Source: Ahaetulla prasina (lineage: Eukaryota; Chordata; Lepidosauria; Squamata; Colubridae). Taken from it: DNA of 64,000 nucleotides. A program made the translations under genes and the position numbers. The notes below the pieces were generated by a model. That model was not told the DNA's origin, searched no databases, and was given only the letters and a program-made list of their open reading frames with translations. The stretch covers positions 148,179,298 through 148,243,297 of the forward strand of contig NC_080542.1 of NCBI RefSeq assembly GCF_028640845.1. The letters are read 5' to 3'. Positions 22,921-33,879 of this stretch are shown here, in pieces (position 1 is the stretch's first letter; every line of letters starts with the position of its first letter).

Positions 22921-23490
22921 ACCCGTCTCCTGGTGATTGGCCCACTCAGCTGGCTGTTGTGCCTAAGGCGGGACTAGAACTCCCCGTCTCCTGGTGATTG
23001 GCCCACTCAGCTGGCTGTTGTGCCTAAGGCGGGACTAGAACTCCCCGTCTCCTGGTGATTGGCCCACTCAGCTGCCTGTTGTGCCTAAGGAGGGACTAGA
23101 ACTCCCCGTCTCCTGGTGATTGGCCCACTCAGCTGGCTCTTGTGCCTAAGGCGGGACTAGAACTCCCCGTTTCCTGGTGATTGGCCCACTCAGCTGGCTC
23201 TTGTGCCTAAGGCGGGACTAGAACTCCCTGTTTCCTGGTGATTGGCCCACTCACTGGCTCTTGTGCCTAAGGCGGGACTAGGACACCCGTCTCCTGGTGA
23301 TTGGCCCACTCAGCTGGCTCTTGTGCCTAAGGCGGGACTAGAACTCCCCGTTTCCTGGTGATTGGCCCACTCACTGGCTCTTGTGCCTAAGGCGGGACTA
23401 GCACTCCCCGTCTCCTGGTGATTGGCCCACTCACTGGCTCTTGTGCCTAAGGCGGGACTAGCACTCCCCGTCTCCTGGTGATTGGCCCAA
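22921..23490. repeat. ~60-bp minisatellite, ten copies
   Basis: Unit of 59-61 bp containing 'CTCCTGGTGATTGGCCCACT' and 'GCCTAAGGCGGGACTAGAAC'. Copies start roughly every 60 bp, with single-base variants and short deletions. The same unit occurs about three times, more diverged, at 43140-43310 inside an interspersed repeat, so the array probably arose from that repeat. Confidence 0.93.
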
Positions 23491-23934
23491 AGTCCATCTG
23501 TCGGCATTCATGCCTAAAGTGAGACTAGAACTTGCAACTTCCTAGTTTCTAGGACAGCATCTTCACCAATATATGTAGAAGTAGCCCTCAACTTACAACC
23601 CTTTGTTTAGACACCATTCAATATTGCAACAGCCCTGAACAAAGTTACTTACAACTGATCCTCAAAACTTACAACCTTTCATGGTGTTCACATGATTAAA
23701 ATGCAAATGACCTATATTTATGATGGTTGCAGTGCCCCACAGTCGTGCGTTCAGAAAAACAGAATAAAAGAGTTCGAAGGGACCTCAGACATCTTCTAGC
23801 CCAAGAAGATGGAAGATGGAAGAAAAGAAAAAGGGAAGACAGAAAAGAGAAGAAAGAAGAAAGGAAACAGAAGATGACAGAAGAAAGAAGAAGGAAGATG
23901 GAAGAAAGAGGGAAGACAGAATATACATATATAT

Positions 23935-24175
23935 ATATATATTTGTTTTCTGAGGTTTTCACGGGTGTTTGTATGTAGGTCTTTGGTTGTTCGGGTTTTC
24001 TCCCGTGTAAAATTGGAAATGTCTTGTAGCGTTTCGAAGTCTCATGCATCATCTTCAGCTTCAGCTGCTTCTCCCAGAAGCACGGCTGAAGCCTGAAGAT
24101 GACGATGAGACTTCACAAACGCTACAAGACATTTCCAATTTTACACGGAGAAAACCCAACAACCAAAGACTCATA
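23935..24175. repeat. imperfect palindromic repeat
   Basis: 'AAATTGGAAATGTCTTGTAG' near 24009 is mirrored by 'CTACAAGACATTTCCAATTT' near 24122, with the flanking TTTGGTTGTT/AACAACCAAA arms also paired. Repeated at 26297-26490 and, in related forms, at 35108-35530. Possibly a Penelope-like element end; class uncertain. Confidence 0.6.
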
Positions 24176-24642
24176 TATATATATTTATTTGTATTTATTT
24201 AATTTATATTGCCGCCTATTCGCCCATGGTGACTCAAGGCGGCTTACAGAATATGTAAAGCAATAAAACTAATAATAAAAAAAAAACTAAAAATAAACCT
24301 CATTTAAAGCAATAAAACTAATAAAAAAAAGAATCAAATAATTAATATAATATAATAAAATCACCCTCCCACCCCGGCAACAGCATATCAGAGGAGCCAT
24401 TTCATGGGCTCCCTCCCGCTCTGGGATCCCCAGGCCCCCTGGCAGAACCAGGTCTTCAGCGCCTTCCGGAAGAGTCTTAGAGAGAGGGAGCCACCACGGA
24501 GGAGGCCCTTCTTCTGGGCCCCACCAGGTGTATCTCCCTCGGGGATGGGACCCGCAGCATTCCCTCCCTCCCTGCTCTGGTGGGTCAGGTAGATGTGACC
24601 TATGGAAGCCACCAAGCTGGGATGCTACAGTCCATGGGGTTA

Positions 24643-25038
24643 CAGGTAGTCCTCGAGTTACAACAGTTCATTCGGTGATCTTTCAAACTTACGATGACTC
24701 TGGAAAAAAGTGACTTACGGCCATATTTCACACTTACGACCGTTGCAACCACCCTGTGGTCACGTGATCAAAATTCAGACACCTGGCAGTTGACTCATAT
24801 TTATGACGATCGCAGCATCCCAGGGTCACGTGATCTCCTTCTGCAACCTTCCGACAAGCAAAGTCAACGGAAAACCCAGTTTCACTTAACAACCGTGTCA
24901 CTGACTTAACAACTGCAGTGATTCACATAACGACTGTGGCGAGAAAGGTGATAAAATGGGGCAAAATTCACAACCAATGTCTCACTTAGCAACAGGAATT
25001 TGGGGCTCAATTCTGGTTATTAAATCAAGGATTACCGG
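24643..25038 (+). mobile_element. Tigger/pogo-like MITE, complete, flanked by TA
   Basis: TA then CAGGTAGTCCTCGAGTTACA at the left; AAATCAAGGATTACCGG then TA at the right. About 396 bp. Its tandem copy is at 26960-27355. Confidence 0.8.
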
Positions 25039-26185
25039 TATAGGTAGGGTTGGACTAGGGTGGACTAGAGGACCTCCAAGGTCCCTTCCAGCCCTTGGAT
25101 TCTTCTGTCTTTTAATTTTGATTTTATTCAAAAGGGGAGAAAATATGAGCAAAAGTGAAACAAAACTAGTCATGAACACTGAAAAAATATGAACTAAAAG
25201 GACAAAAAACAAAAACGCACGTTTTAGTTTAGCTTAGCTGAATATTGTAGCAACAATGACGTCCCCCTCTAGCAAAACAGGTTCAAAATTTATAAACTTT
25301 GAGATCTATTTGCAACCCGATTTGACCTGTCATCTATTGTGTATATGAAGAGAAAATAGTTCAGGCCTTCTGAACTTTGTTAATAAATCCGTTATTGTAT
25401 TTTACTCGGGTTTTTTTATCTACCAAAAATTACCACAATCATCTCATTATCTCTGATCCATCCGGGTTCAAATACAGACAGTCCTCAACTTATGACCACA
25501 ATCGACCCAATCTGTTGCTAAGTGAGACCTTTGTTAAGTGATTGTTACCCCGTTAAATGACCGTTCTTGCCACCATTGTTAAGTGAATCCTTGCAGTTGT
25601 TAAGTTAGACACATGGTTGTTAAGTGAATCGGACTTTCCCATTGGGTTTACCGGTCAGGAGGTCGCAAAAGGGGATCACTGCAACCGTCATAAATACGAG
25701 TCAGTGGCCAAGCATCTGAGTTTCAATCACGTGATCCTGGGGATGCTGCAGCGGTCTCCAAGTGTGAAAAATGGGCTTTTTTCAGTGTCGTCGTAACTCT
25801 GAACAGTCACTAAAGTTACATTGCTAACTTGGTTAACTATGGTTGCTAAGTGAATCTGGCTTTCCCCCTTGTCTTTGCTTGTCAGGAGGTCGCAAAAGAG
25901 GATCATGTGACCCTGGGATACTGCAACCGTCATAAATACGAGTCAGTGGCCAAGAGTCTGAATTTTGATCATGTGATCATAGGAAAGCTGTTACGGTTGT
26001 AAGTGTGAAAACTTATCTTAAGTCACTTTAGTGCCTTTGTAACTTCAGTCATTAAATGCTCACTAAATGTAAATGTTGCATTTACATTTAGAATAGAATA
26101 GAATAGAATTTTTATTGGCCAAGTGTGATTGGACACACAAGGAATTTGTCTTGGTGCAGATGCTCTCAGTGTACATAAAAGAAAA

Positions 26186-28510
26186 GAAAAAGGAAGACAG
26201 AAAAGAGAAGAGAGAAGAAAGGAAACAGAAGATGACAGAAGAAAGAAGAAGGAAGATGGAAGAAAGAGGAAGACAGAATATACATATATATATATATTTG
26301 TTTTCTGAGGTTTTCACGGTGTTTGTATGTAGGTCTTTGGTTGTTGGGTTTCTCCGTGTAAAATTGGAAATGTCTTGTAGCGTTTCGAGAGTCTCATGCA
26401 TCATCTTCAGGCTTGCCGCAGGCTGCTCAAAACGTTGCCAAGACATTTCCAATTTTACACGGGAGAAAACCCGAACAACCAAAGACCTACATATATATAT
26501 TTATTTGTATTTATTTAATTTATATTGCCGCCTATTCGCCCATGGTGACTCAAGGCGGCTTACAGAATATGTAAAGCAATAAAACTAATAATAAAAAAAA
26601 AACTAAAAATAAACCTCATTTAAAGCAATAAAACTAATAAAAAAAAGAATCAAATAATTAATATAATATAATAAAATCACCCTCCCATCCCGGCAACAGC
26701 ATATCAGTGGAGCCATTTCATGGGCTCCCTCCCGCTCTGGGATCCCCAGGCCCCCTGGCAGAACCAGGTCTTCAGCGCCTTCCGGAAGAGTCTTAGAGAG
26801 AGGGAGCCACCACGGAGGAGGCCCTTCTTCTGGGCCCCACCAGGTGTATCTCCCTCGGGGATGGGACCCGCAGCATTCCCTCCCCTCCCTGCTCTGGTGG
26901 GTCAGGTAGATGTGACCTATGGAAGCCACCAAGCTGGGATGCTACAGTCCATGGGGTTACAGGTAGTCCTCGAGTTACAACAGTTCATTCGGTGATCTTT
27001 CAAACTTACGATGACTCTGGAAAAAAGTGACTTACGGCCATATTTCACACTTACGACCGTTGCAACCACCCTGTGGTCACGTGATCAAAATTCAGACACC
27101 TGGCAGTTGACTCATGTTTATGACGATCGCAGCATCCCAGGGTCACGTGATCTCCTTCTGCAACCTTCCGACAAGCAAAGTCAACGGAAAACCCAGTTTC
27201 ACTTAACAACCGTGTCACTGACTTAACAACTGCAGTGATTCACATAACGACTGTGGCGAGAAAGGTCATAAAATGGGGCAAAATTCACAACCAATGTCTC
27301 ACTTAGCAACAGGAATTTGGGGCTCAATTCTGGTTATTAAATCAAGGATTACCTGTATAGGTAGGGTTGGACTAAGTTGGACTAGAGGACCTCCAAGGTC
27401 CCTTCCAGCCCTTGGATTCTTCTGACTTTTAATTTTGATTTTATTCAAAAGGGGAGAAAATATGAGCAAAAGTGAAACAAAACTAGTCATGAACACTGAA
27501 AAAATATGAACTAAAAGGACAAAAAACAAAAACGCACGTTTTAGTTTAGCTTAGCTGAATATTGTAGCAACAATGACGTCCCCCTCTAGCAAAACAGGTT
27601 CAAAATTTATAAACTTTGAGATCTATTTGCAACCCGATTTGACCTGTCATCTATTGTGTATATGAAGAGAAAATAGTTCAGGCCTTTTGAACTTTGTTAA
27701 TAAATCCGTTATTGTATTTTACTCGGGTTTTTTTATCTACCAAAAATTACCACAATCATCTCATTATCTCTGATCCATCCAGGTTCAAATACAGACAGTC
27801 CTCAACTTATGACCACAATCGACCCAATCTGTTGCTAAGTGAGACCTTTGTTAAGTGATTGTTACCCCGTTAAATGACCGTTCTTGCCACCATTGTTAAG
27901 TGAATCCTTGCAGTTGTTAAGTTAGACACATGGTTGTTAAGTGAATCGGACTTTCCCATTGGGTTTACCGGTCAGGAGGTCGCAAAAGGGGATCACTGCA
28001 ACCGTCATAAATGCGAGTCAGTGGCCAAGCATCTGAGTTTCAATCACGTGATCCTGGGGATGCTGCAGCGGTCTCCAAGTGTGAAAAATGGGCGTAAGTC
28101 GCTTTTTTCAGTGTCGTCGTAACTCTGAACAGTCACTAAAGTTACATTGCTAACTTGGTTAACTATGGTTGCTAAGTGAATCTGGCTTTCCTCCTTGTCT
28201 TGCTTGTCAGGAGGTCGCAAAAGAGGATCATGTGACCCTGGGATACTGCAACCGTCATAAATACGAGTCAGTGGCCAAAAGTCTGAATTTTGATCATGTG
28301 ATCATAGGAAAGCTGTAACGGTTGTAAGTGTGAAAACTTATCTTAAGTCACTTTAGTGCCTTTGTAACTTCAGTCATTAAATGCTCACTAAATGTAAATG
28401 TTGCATTTACATTTAGAATAGAATAGATTTCTTTATTGGCCAAGTGTGATTGGACACACAAGGAATTTGTCTTGGTGCATATGCTCTCAGTGTACATAAA
28501 AGAAAAGATA
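26186..28510 (+). repeat. ~2.3-kb tandem duplication, copy B
   Basis: Aligns to copy A at an offset of about 2316 bp. It differs by small changes and a ~45-bp deletion in the palindromic segment. It runs into an intact Snake1 LINE on the minus strand, whereas copy A stops in that LINE's tail. The duplication junction therefore lies in the LINE's 'ACATAAAAGAAAAG' stretch. Confidence 0.92.
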
Positions 28511-29702
28511 CCTTCATCAAGGTACAACATTTACAACACAATTGATGATCAATATATCAATATAAATCGTAAGGATTGCCAGCAACAAGTTATAGTCATA
28601 CAGTCATAAGTGGAAAGAGATTGGTGATGGGAACTATGAAACGATTAATAGTAGTGCAGATTCAGTAAATAGTCTGACAGTGTTGAGGGAATTATTTGTT
28701 TAGCAGAGTGATGGCCTTCGGGAAAAAACTGTTCTTGTGTCTAGTTGTTCTGGTGTGCAGTGCTCTATAGCGTCGTTTTGAGGGTAGGGGTTGAAACAGT
28801 TTATGTCCAGGATGTGAGGGATCTGTAAATATTTTCAAGGCCCTCTTCTTGATTCGTGCAGTATACAGGTCCTCAATGGAAGGCAGGTTGGTAGCAATTG
28901 ATTTTTCTGCAGTTCTAATTATCCTCTGAAGTCTGTGTTTTTCTTGTTGGGTTGCAGAACCGAACCAGACAGTTATAGAGGTGCAAATGACAGACTCAAT
29001 AATTCCTCTGTAGAACTGGATCAGCAGCTCCTTGGGCAGTTTGAGCTTACTGAGTTGGCGCAGAAAGAACATTCTTTGTTGTCCTTTTTTAATGATGTTT
29101 TTGATGTTAGCTGTCCATTTTAGATCTTGCGATATGATAGAACCAGAAATTTGAAGGTTTCTACTGTTGATACTGTGTTGTCAAGTATTGTGAGAGGTGG
29201 AAGTATGGAAGGGTTTCTCCTAAAGTCTACCACCATTTCTACGGTTTTGAGTGTGTTCAGTTCCAGATTGTTTTGGTTGCACCACAAGGCTAGTCGTTCG
29301 ACCTCTCATCTGTATGCGGATTCGTCATTGTCTCGAATGAGACCAATCACTGTTGTGTCATCTGCGAACTTCAGCAGCTTAACAGATGGATCATTGGAGA
29401 TGCAGTCATTGGTATACAGAGAGAAGAGAAGTGGGGAGAGCACACAGCCCTGGGGGGCCCCTGTGCTAATTGTACAGGTATTTGATGTGATCTTGCTTAG
29501 CTTCACCTGCTGCTTCCTGTTTGTTAGGAAGCTTGTGATCCACTTACAAGTCTGTTCCGGTACCTGTAGCTGGTTTAGCTTAGTTAGAAGAATGTCTGGA
29601 ATGATGGTATTGAATGCTGAACTAAAGTCTACAAAAAGGACCCTTGCATAGGTCTTTGGAGACTCAAGATGCTGTAGGATATAGTGCAGAATTTCTAACA
29701 TA
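28415..29702 (-). mobile_element. Snake1-type CR1/L3 LINE, longer 3' fragment
   Basis: The minus strand encodes reverse-transcriptase motifs: ARVLFVDFSSAFNTI, GAPQGCVLSPLLFSLY and LLKFADDTTVIG (29306-29701), then the C-terminal region (28692-29072), with a frameshift near 29130 between them. The 3' end has the 'TTGGCCAATAAA'-like end and a short ATAGA tail. Same family as 8705-9840. Confidence 0.88.
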
Positions 29703-29709
29703 CATTTGA

Positions 29710-29850
29710 AATACGGGTAGTGCTCAACTTACCAATTCAATTAGTGACTGTTTGAAGTTACAACATCACTGAAAACCTCATTAGTTACTTTTTGCAGTTC
29801 CGTGGTAACTTCGGTCACTAAATGAATTGTTGTAAGTCGAGGACTACCCC
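29710..29850 (+). mobile_element. short Tigger-like MITE derivative
   Basis: Left end ACGGGTAGTGCTCAACTTAC, right end TAAGTCGAGGACTACCC. The internal part is deleted, leaving ~140 bp. Confidence 0.7.
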
Positions 29851-30032
29851 CCGAAGTTCATAAATGTAAATTTCTCTGCACTCACCCATTGTTGAAAAAT
29901 TCTTAAAAACAGAGCTTCCTAAGGAAGTCCAGTTTGTCCTTCATAATATCCATTATCTCAGGATTTCCTGTATTTGCATTCCTTTCCAATTTTTTTTCTG
30001 GCAGATCTATAAATTTTAAACCAACTTAGAAA

Positions 30033-30455
30033 CTATTCCCCAACTTACAGACCTTCATGAGTGACCACATAGATCAGGGGTGTCCAAACTTGGTCCCTTT
30101 AAGACTTGTGGACTTCAACTCCCAGAGTTCCTCAGCCAGCTTTGCTGGCTGAGGGACTCTGGGAGTTGAAGTCCACAAGTCTTAAAGGGACCAAGTTTGG
30201 ACACCCCTGACATAGATGTTTGACAACTGAGTCATATTAATGAGGGTAGTAGCATCTTTTACAGCCTTTGGACAAACAAAGTCAATGGAAAACCCAGTTT
30301 CACTTAACAATCGTGTGACTAACTTAACTTAACTGTAGTGATTCGCTTAACAGCTGTGGCCAGAAAGCTGGTAAAATGGGGTGACACTGACAAATGTCTC
30401 ACTTAGCGACAGAAATGTTGGGCTCCATCGCGATCGTAACTCAAGGACTAACTGT
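30033..30455 (+). mobile_element. Tigger-like MITE interrupted by a hAT foldback element
   Basis: MITE modules (CAACTTACAGACC... at left; GTAACTCAAGGACTAACTG at right) are split by the 135-bp element at 30075-30209. Confidence 0.72.
30075..30209. mobile_element. hAT foldback MITE, perfect 8-bp target-site duplication
   Basis: A near-perfect hairpin: CAGGGGTGTCCAAACTTGGT at the left is mirrored by ACCAAGTTTGGACACCCCTG at the right, with a GCTTTGC loop region. Flanked by ACATAGAT at 30067-30074 and 30210-30217. Same family as 47877-48011. Confidence 0.9.
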
Positions 30456-30599
30456 ATGTGTTGACTTTCGGTTGGATCACTTGATTGGGGATTCATATTT
30501 TCGGCTAAAAGGGAACCTTGGAGATCTTCTAGTCTAACCCCCTTGCTCAAGCAGGAGATCGGATACCATTTCAAGTCTTTTCTTTAAAAATTCAAATTC

Positions 30600-30890
30600 A
30601 GGGTTCCAATTCAGGGTCGTTAAACGAATCGCTGCAGTTGTGAAGTGAAGCCACACGGTCGTTAAACGAATCTGGCTTTCACCGTTGACTTTGCTCGTCG
30701 GAAGGTCGCCAAAGGGGGATCGCGTGACCCCTGGGATGCTGCAGTTGTCGTAAACCTGAGTCAGTTGGCAAGAGTTCTGAATTTTGATCATGCTGCAAAC
30801 GGTTGTAAGTGTGAAAAAGTCCCTTTTTTCAGTGCCGTTGTTGCTTTGGTCACTAAATGAACTGACATAAATCAAGGACTGTCCATAGAC
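30600..30890 (-). mobile_element. Tigger-like MITE fragment
   Basis: Reverse-orientation family modules: 'GACTTTGCTCGTCGGAAGGT', 'GAATTTTGATCATG', ending 'AATCAAGGACTGTCC'. Confidence 0.6.
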
Positions 30891-31579
30891 CTTCACACTT
30901 CCTTTTTTTTAAACAAGACAACTTTTTAAACTTTTTCACTGGGTGAAAGGTTTATTTTTTTTTAATCAGATGTTTATTGAGATTATTTCTATAAACACAA
31001 GTCCTTCCCAGTCCAGAATCAGAATCAGAATAGAGGGACACTGGAGGTCTTCTAGTCCAGCCCCCGCTCAAGCAGGAAACCCTCTACCATTTCAGGCAAT
31101 TTGGCTGTCCAGTCTCTTCTTAAAAAACAGAATTAATATAATATTGCAAGACAATCACCCAGCTAAACAGTTCATCTTCTTAGGGGAGCCAACCGTAAGA
31201 GCTGAATAGAAAATGTTATTTTGAAAGAAAAGAGTATTTGTAGCTCAGAGCTGAGCTGTGGGAAGGCTCTGGTCCTTGGGAAAGTGTGTGCTGCCCTCTG
31301 GAGGCAGCTCTATGTAATTACTCCGACTTGAAAACATTTATCGAAGTTGGAGGTAAAGAGACACGTGTCAGAGACCAGAAAGCAAAAGAACACGTTTAGC
31401 CTCTTTTCTAATGACTCTAGCGCGTTTTCTTAAAGCTTATACCTGGCTTAAACATAGGCATTTTAACCAAGCTTATCAAGGAACGTATCTGATGTATAGA
31501 CTTTGAAAGGAAAACAGGCAAACCGGCTTTCTTAAAATGCTAGTCCCTGTTGTTATATATTGACCATCAATTGTGTTGT

Positions 31580-31990
31580 AAATGTTGTACCTTGATGAAG
31601 GTATCTTTTCTTTTATGTACACTGAGAGCACATGCACCAAGACAAATTCCTTGTCTGTGCAATCACACGTGGCCAATTCTATAGAATTCTATAGAATTGG
31701 CCACACTGTTCTATTCTATTCTATTCTATTCTATTCTATTCTATTCTATTCTATTCTATTTCTTTTATGAACACTGAGAGCATATGCACCAAGACAAATT
31801 CCTTGTGTGTCCAATCACACTTGGCCAATAAAAAAATTCTATTCTATTCTATTCTATTCTATTCTAATGATTCTTAACGAATGTCTCTTGTCTTTTATGT
31901 ACACTGAGAGCAGATGCACCAAGACAAATTCTTTGTGTGTCCAATCACACTTGGCCAATAAAATTCTATTCTATTTTATTCTATTATAAG
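31580..31990 (+). repeat. three Snake1 LINE tails in series with ATTCT microsatellites
   Basis: The module 'ACTGAGAGCA...CACCAAGACAAATTCCTTG...CACACTTGGCCAAT' plus (ATTCT)n occurs three times in a row (31590-31770, 31765-31865, 31885-31985). The array probably grew by recombination within the tail or microsatellite, since no other LINE sequence accompanies copies 2 and 3. Confidence 0.85.
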
Positions 31991-32039
31991 ACAGGCGCTC
32001 ATTTCAGCGTTGGATCCGTGTCTTTCGATCTTGGCGACT

Positions 32040-32215
32040 TTAAGACTTGAACTCCCAGAATTCCCTTAACACGCATGTGTTAGATTTCAGCTTTCCAAAT
32101 CCTACACCCAGCATGCGTAGACTTACAACTCCCAGAATTCCCCAACCAGCATGCCTGGATCTCAACTCCCAGAATTCCCCAGCCAAGGCAGTGGACTTCA
32201 GATTCCCCAGCTGAT
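32040..32215. repeat. degenerate tandem 'AACTCCCAGAATTCCCC' repeat
   Basis: Three to four diverged units around 'ACTCCCAGAATTCC' with 'AGCATGC' spacers. Similar to 54884-55020. Confidence 0.6.
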
Positions 32216-32749
32216 CTGGTTCCTCCTAGAGCAAAAACTTTCTAGTCTACAATTCCTTTCACAAGGAATAGGAATATAATCATAGGGCTGGAAGGGATCT
32301 TAGAGGTCTTCTAGTCCAACACACACACACACACACCAGGTCAGGGCAGGAGCCCTTATATTTTGCACGCACCTGCATTTTTGCAGGCTTCATCAATGCT
32401 AGCAACCGCATTCCAGATGGTTTTGAGAAAATTAAAATTTCCTTTAACTATCCTTTGCAAGGAGGAAAACGCACACACCACTCAGTAGGCGGTTTTGCCC
32501 TTATTAAAAACGGCCCCACTATTTTTAAGAAAACTCCTAGCGCTTTCCCTTTTCAGCTTCTTGTAAAATTGGGCTTTTGCTCATCCGGCAATAGCCATCT
32601 TTGAAATGGGAAGGTTCATTTCAAAACGCCTCCGGTTCGGAACCAAAGTCAGTAGAAAAGAAGGTTGGATGGAGTTTTGGGGTGTTTCCCCCCCCCCCTT
32701 TCATGCTGACTGGGGAATTCTGGGAATTGACATCCAGCCCTCTATAATA

Positions 32750-33050
32750 AATAGAATAGAATAGAATAGAATTATTTATTGGCCAAGTGTGATTGGACAC
32801 ACAAGGAATTTGTCTTGGTGCATCTGCTCTCAGTGTACATAAAAAGAATAGAATAGAATAGAATAGAATAGAATAGAATAGAATAGAATAGAATAGAATA
32901 GAATAGAATAGAATTTTTTTATTGGCCAAGTGTGATTGGACACACAAGGAATTTGTCTTGGTGCATATGCTCTCAGTGTACATAAAAGAAAAGATACGTT
33001 CATCAAGGTACAACATTTACAACACAATTGATGGTCAATATAATATAAAG
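32750..33050 (-). repeat. two Snake1 LINE tails with ATAGA arrays
   Basis: Tail modules on the minus strand at about 32755-32845 and 32840-33045, separated by a long ATAGA array (about 32846-32912). Confidence 0.85.
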
Positions 33051-33500
33051 GGTCCAAGGTTGAGAAGCACCGTTCTAAGAGGTCAGAATAAAATCCACTT
33101 TTTCCCAAATTTTAAACCTCCTTTCAGGCAAAGGAGAAGCTTGTATTAGTAAACTCTCTGCCTGCAGCCCCAAATGAGATTACTTGATTTATTAATCTGG
33201 CCCTGACAGCAAACAATTCACTGACATTGAAAATCCATTTCCGTTAGAGGAATTTCGAGGTCAATCTAGCCCTTTCTTGCAATTTTTTTTCTCAGTTTCA
33301 TTTTCCATGGAAAATCTCCATGAATCTAGAAAAACAAAGTATAACTTTTGCAAAGGCTCTGAATCCATTTAAGACTTTCTAGGCTGTTTTCTCGAAAAAG
33401 GGGCACTTCAGTAGTTCAGATTTTAAGGGAATTTATAAAAAGTTTATTTGCTAGGAAATACTTTTGTGTCCCAGAAAAGAGGATGTATATAGCCAGATAA
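33050..33500. other. intergenic, nothing recognised
   Basis: AT-rich sequence with no supported exon, RNA gene or repeat family. Confidence 0.4.
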
Positions 33501-33865
33501 AATGAAATGAAACCAGCAAGATGCATTTCTTTTCTCTTGTGCTTTCTCCTTTTGTTTCCTTTTCTCTTTCCTTCTCTTTCCTATACCCCCCTTTGCTTCT
33601 TTCTTCCTTCTCTTTTCTTTCTCCTCTTCTCTTTCCTCCCCTCATCTTCTTCCCTTTGCATCTTTTCTTTCCTCCTCCTCTTCATTTTCTTTCTCTACTT
33701 TCTTCTCCTTCCCTTTCTTCTCTTCTTCCTTTTTCTCTTCTTTTTCTCCTTTCCTCTTCTCTACTTTCCCTTTCTTATCTTCTCTTATCCTTCATTCTTT
33801 CTTTCTTCATTTTTTCTCTCCCTCTTTTCTCTCTCTTTTCTTATTCTCCCCTTCCTTCTCTCCAG
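33500..33865. repeat. pyrimidine-rich (TTTC/TTCC) tract before the CpG island
   Basis: About 360 bp of T/C-rich sequence upstream of a CpG-rich promoter-like region. The frames of 130-230 codons across it are low-complexity Phe/Leu/Ser. Confidence 0.75.
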
Positions 33866-33879
33866 CCACGGAGACCCCA

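Larger units (their letters stand above)
23820..26185 (+). repeat. ~2.3-kb tandem duplication, copy A
   Basis: Begins in a GAAAAGAAAAAG purine stretch and ends in a truncated Snake1 LINE tail (26094-26180). Contains a palindromic segment, a 'CGCCCATGGTGACTCAAGGC' repeat, a complete Tigger-like MITE (24643-25038), unique-looking sequence (25100-25480) and further MITE fragments. Confidence 0.93.

Noticed and set aside
22921..23490. Regular repeat spacing that might suggest a CRISPR array
   Set aside because: Whole ~60-bp units repeat with no unique spacers, in a vertebrate genome; it is a minisatellite.
24388..24615. Short frame with FRKALKTW pattern, repeated at 26603-26932
   Set aside because: Part of a dispersed repeat copied in the tandem duplication; possibly an old LINE remnant, but too little to name.
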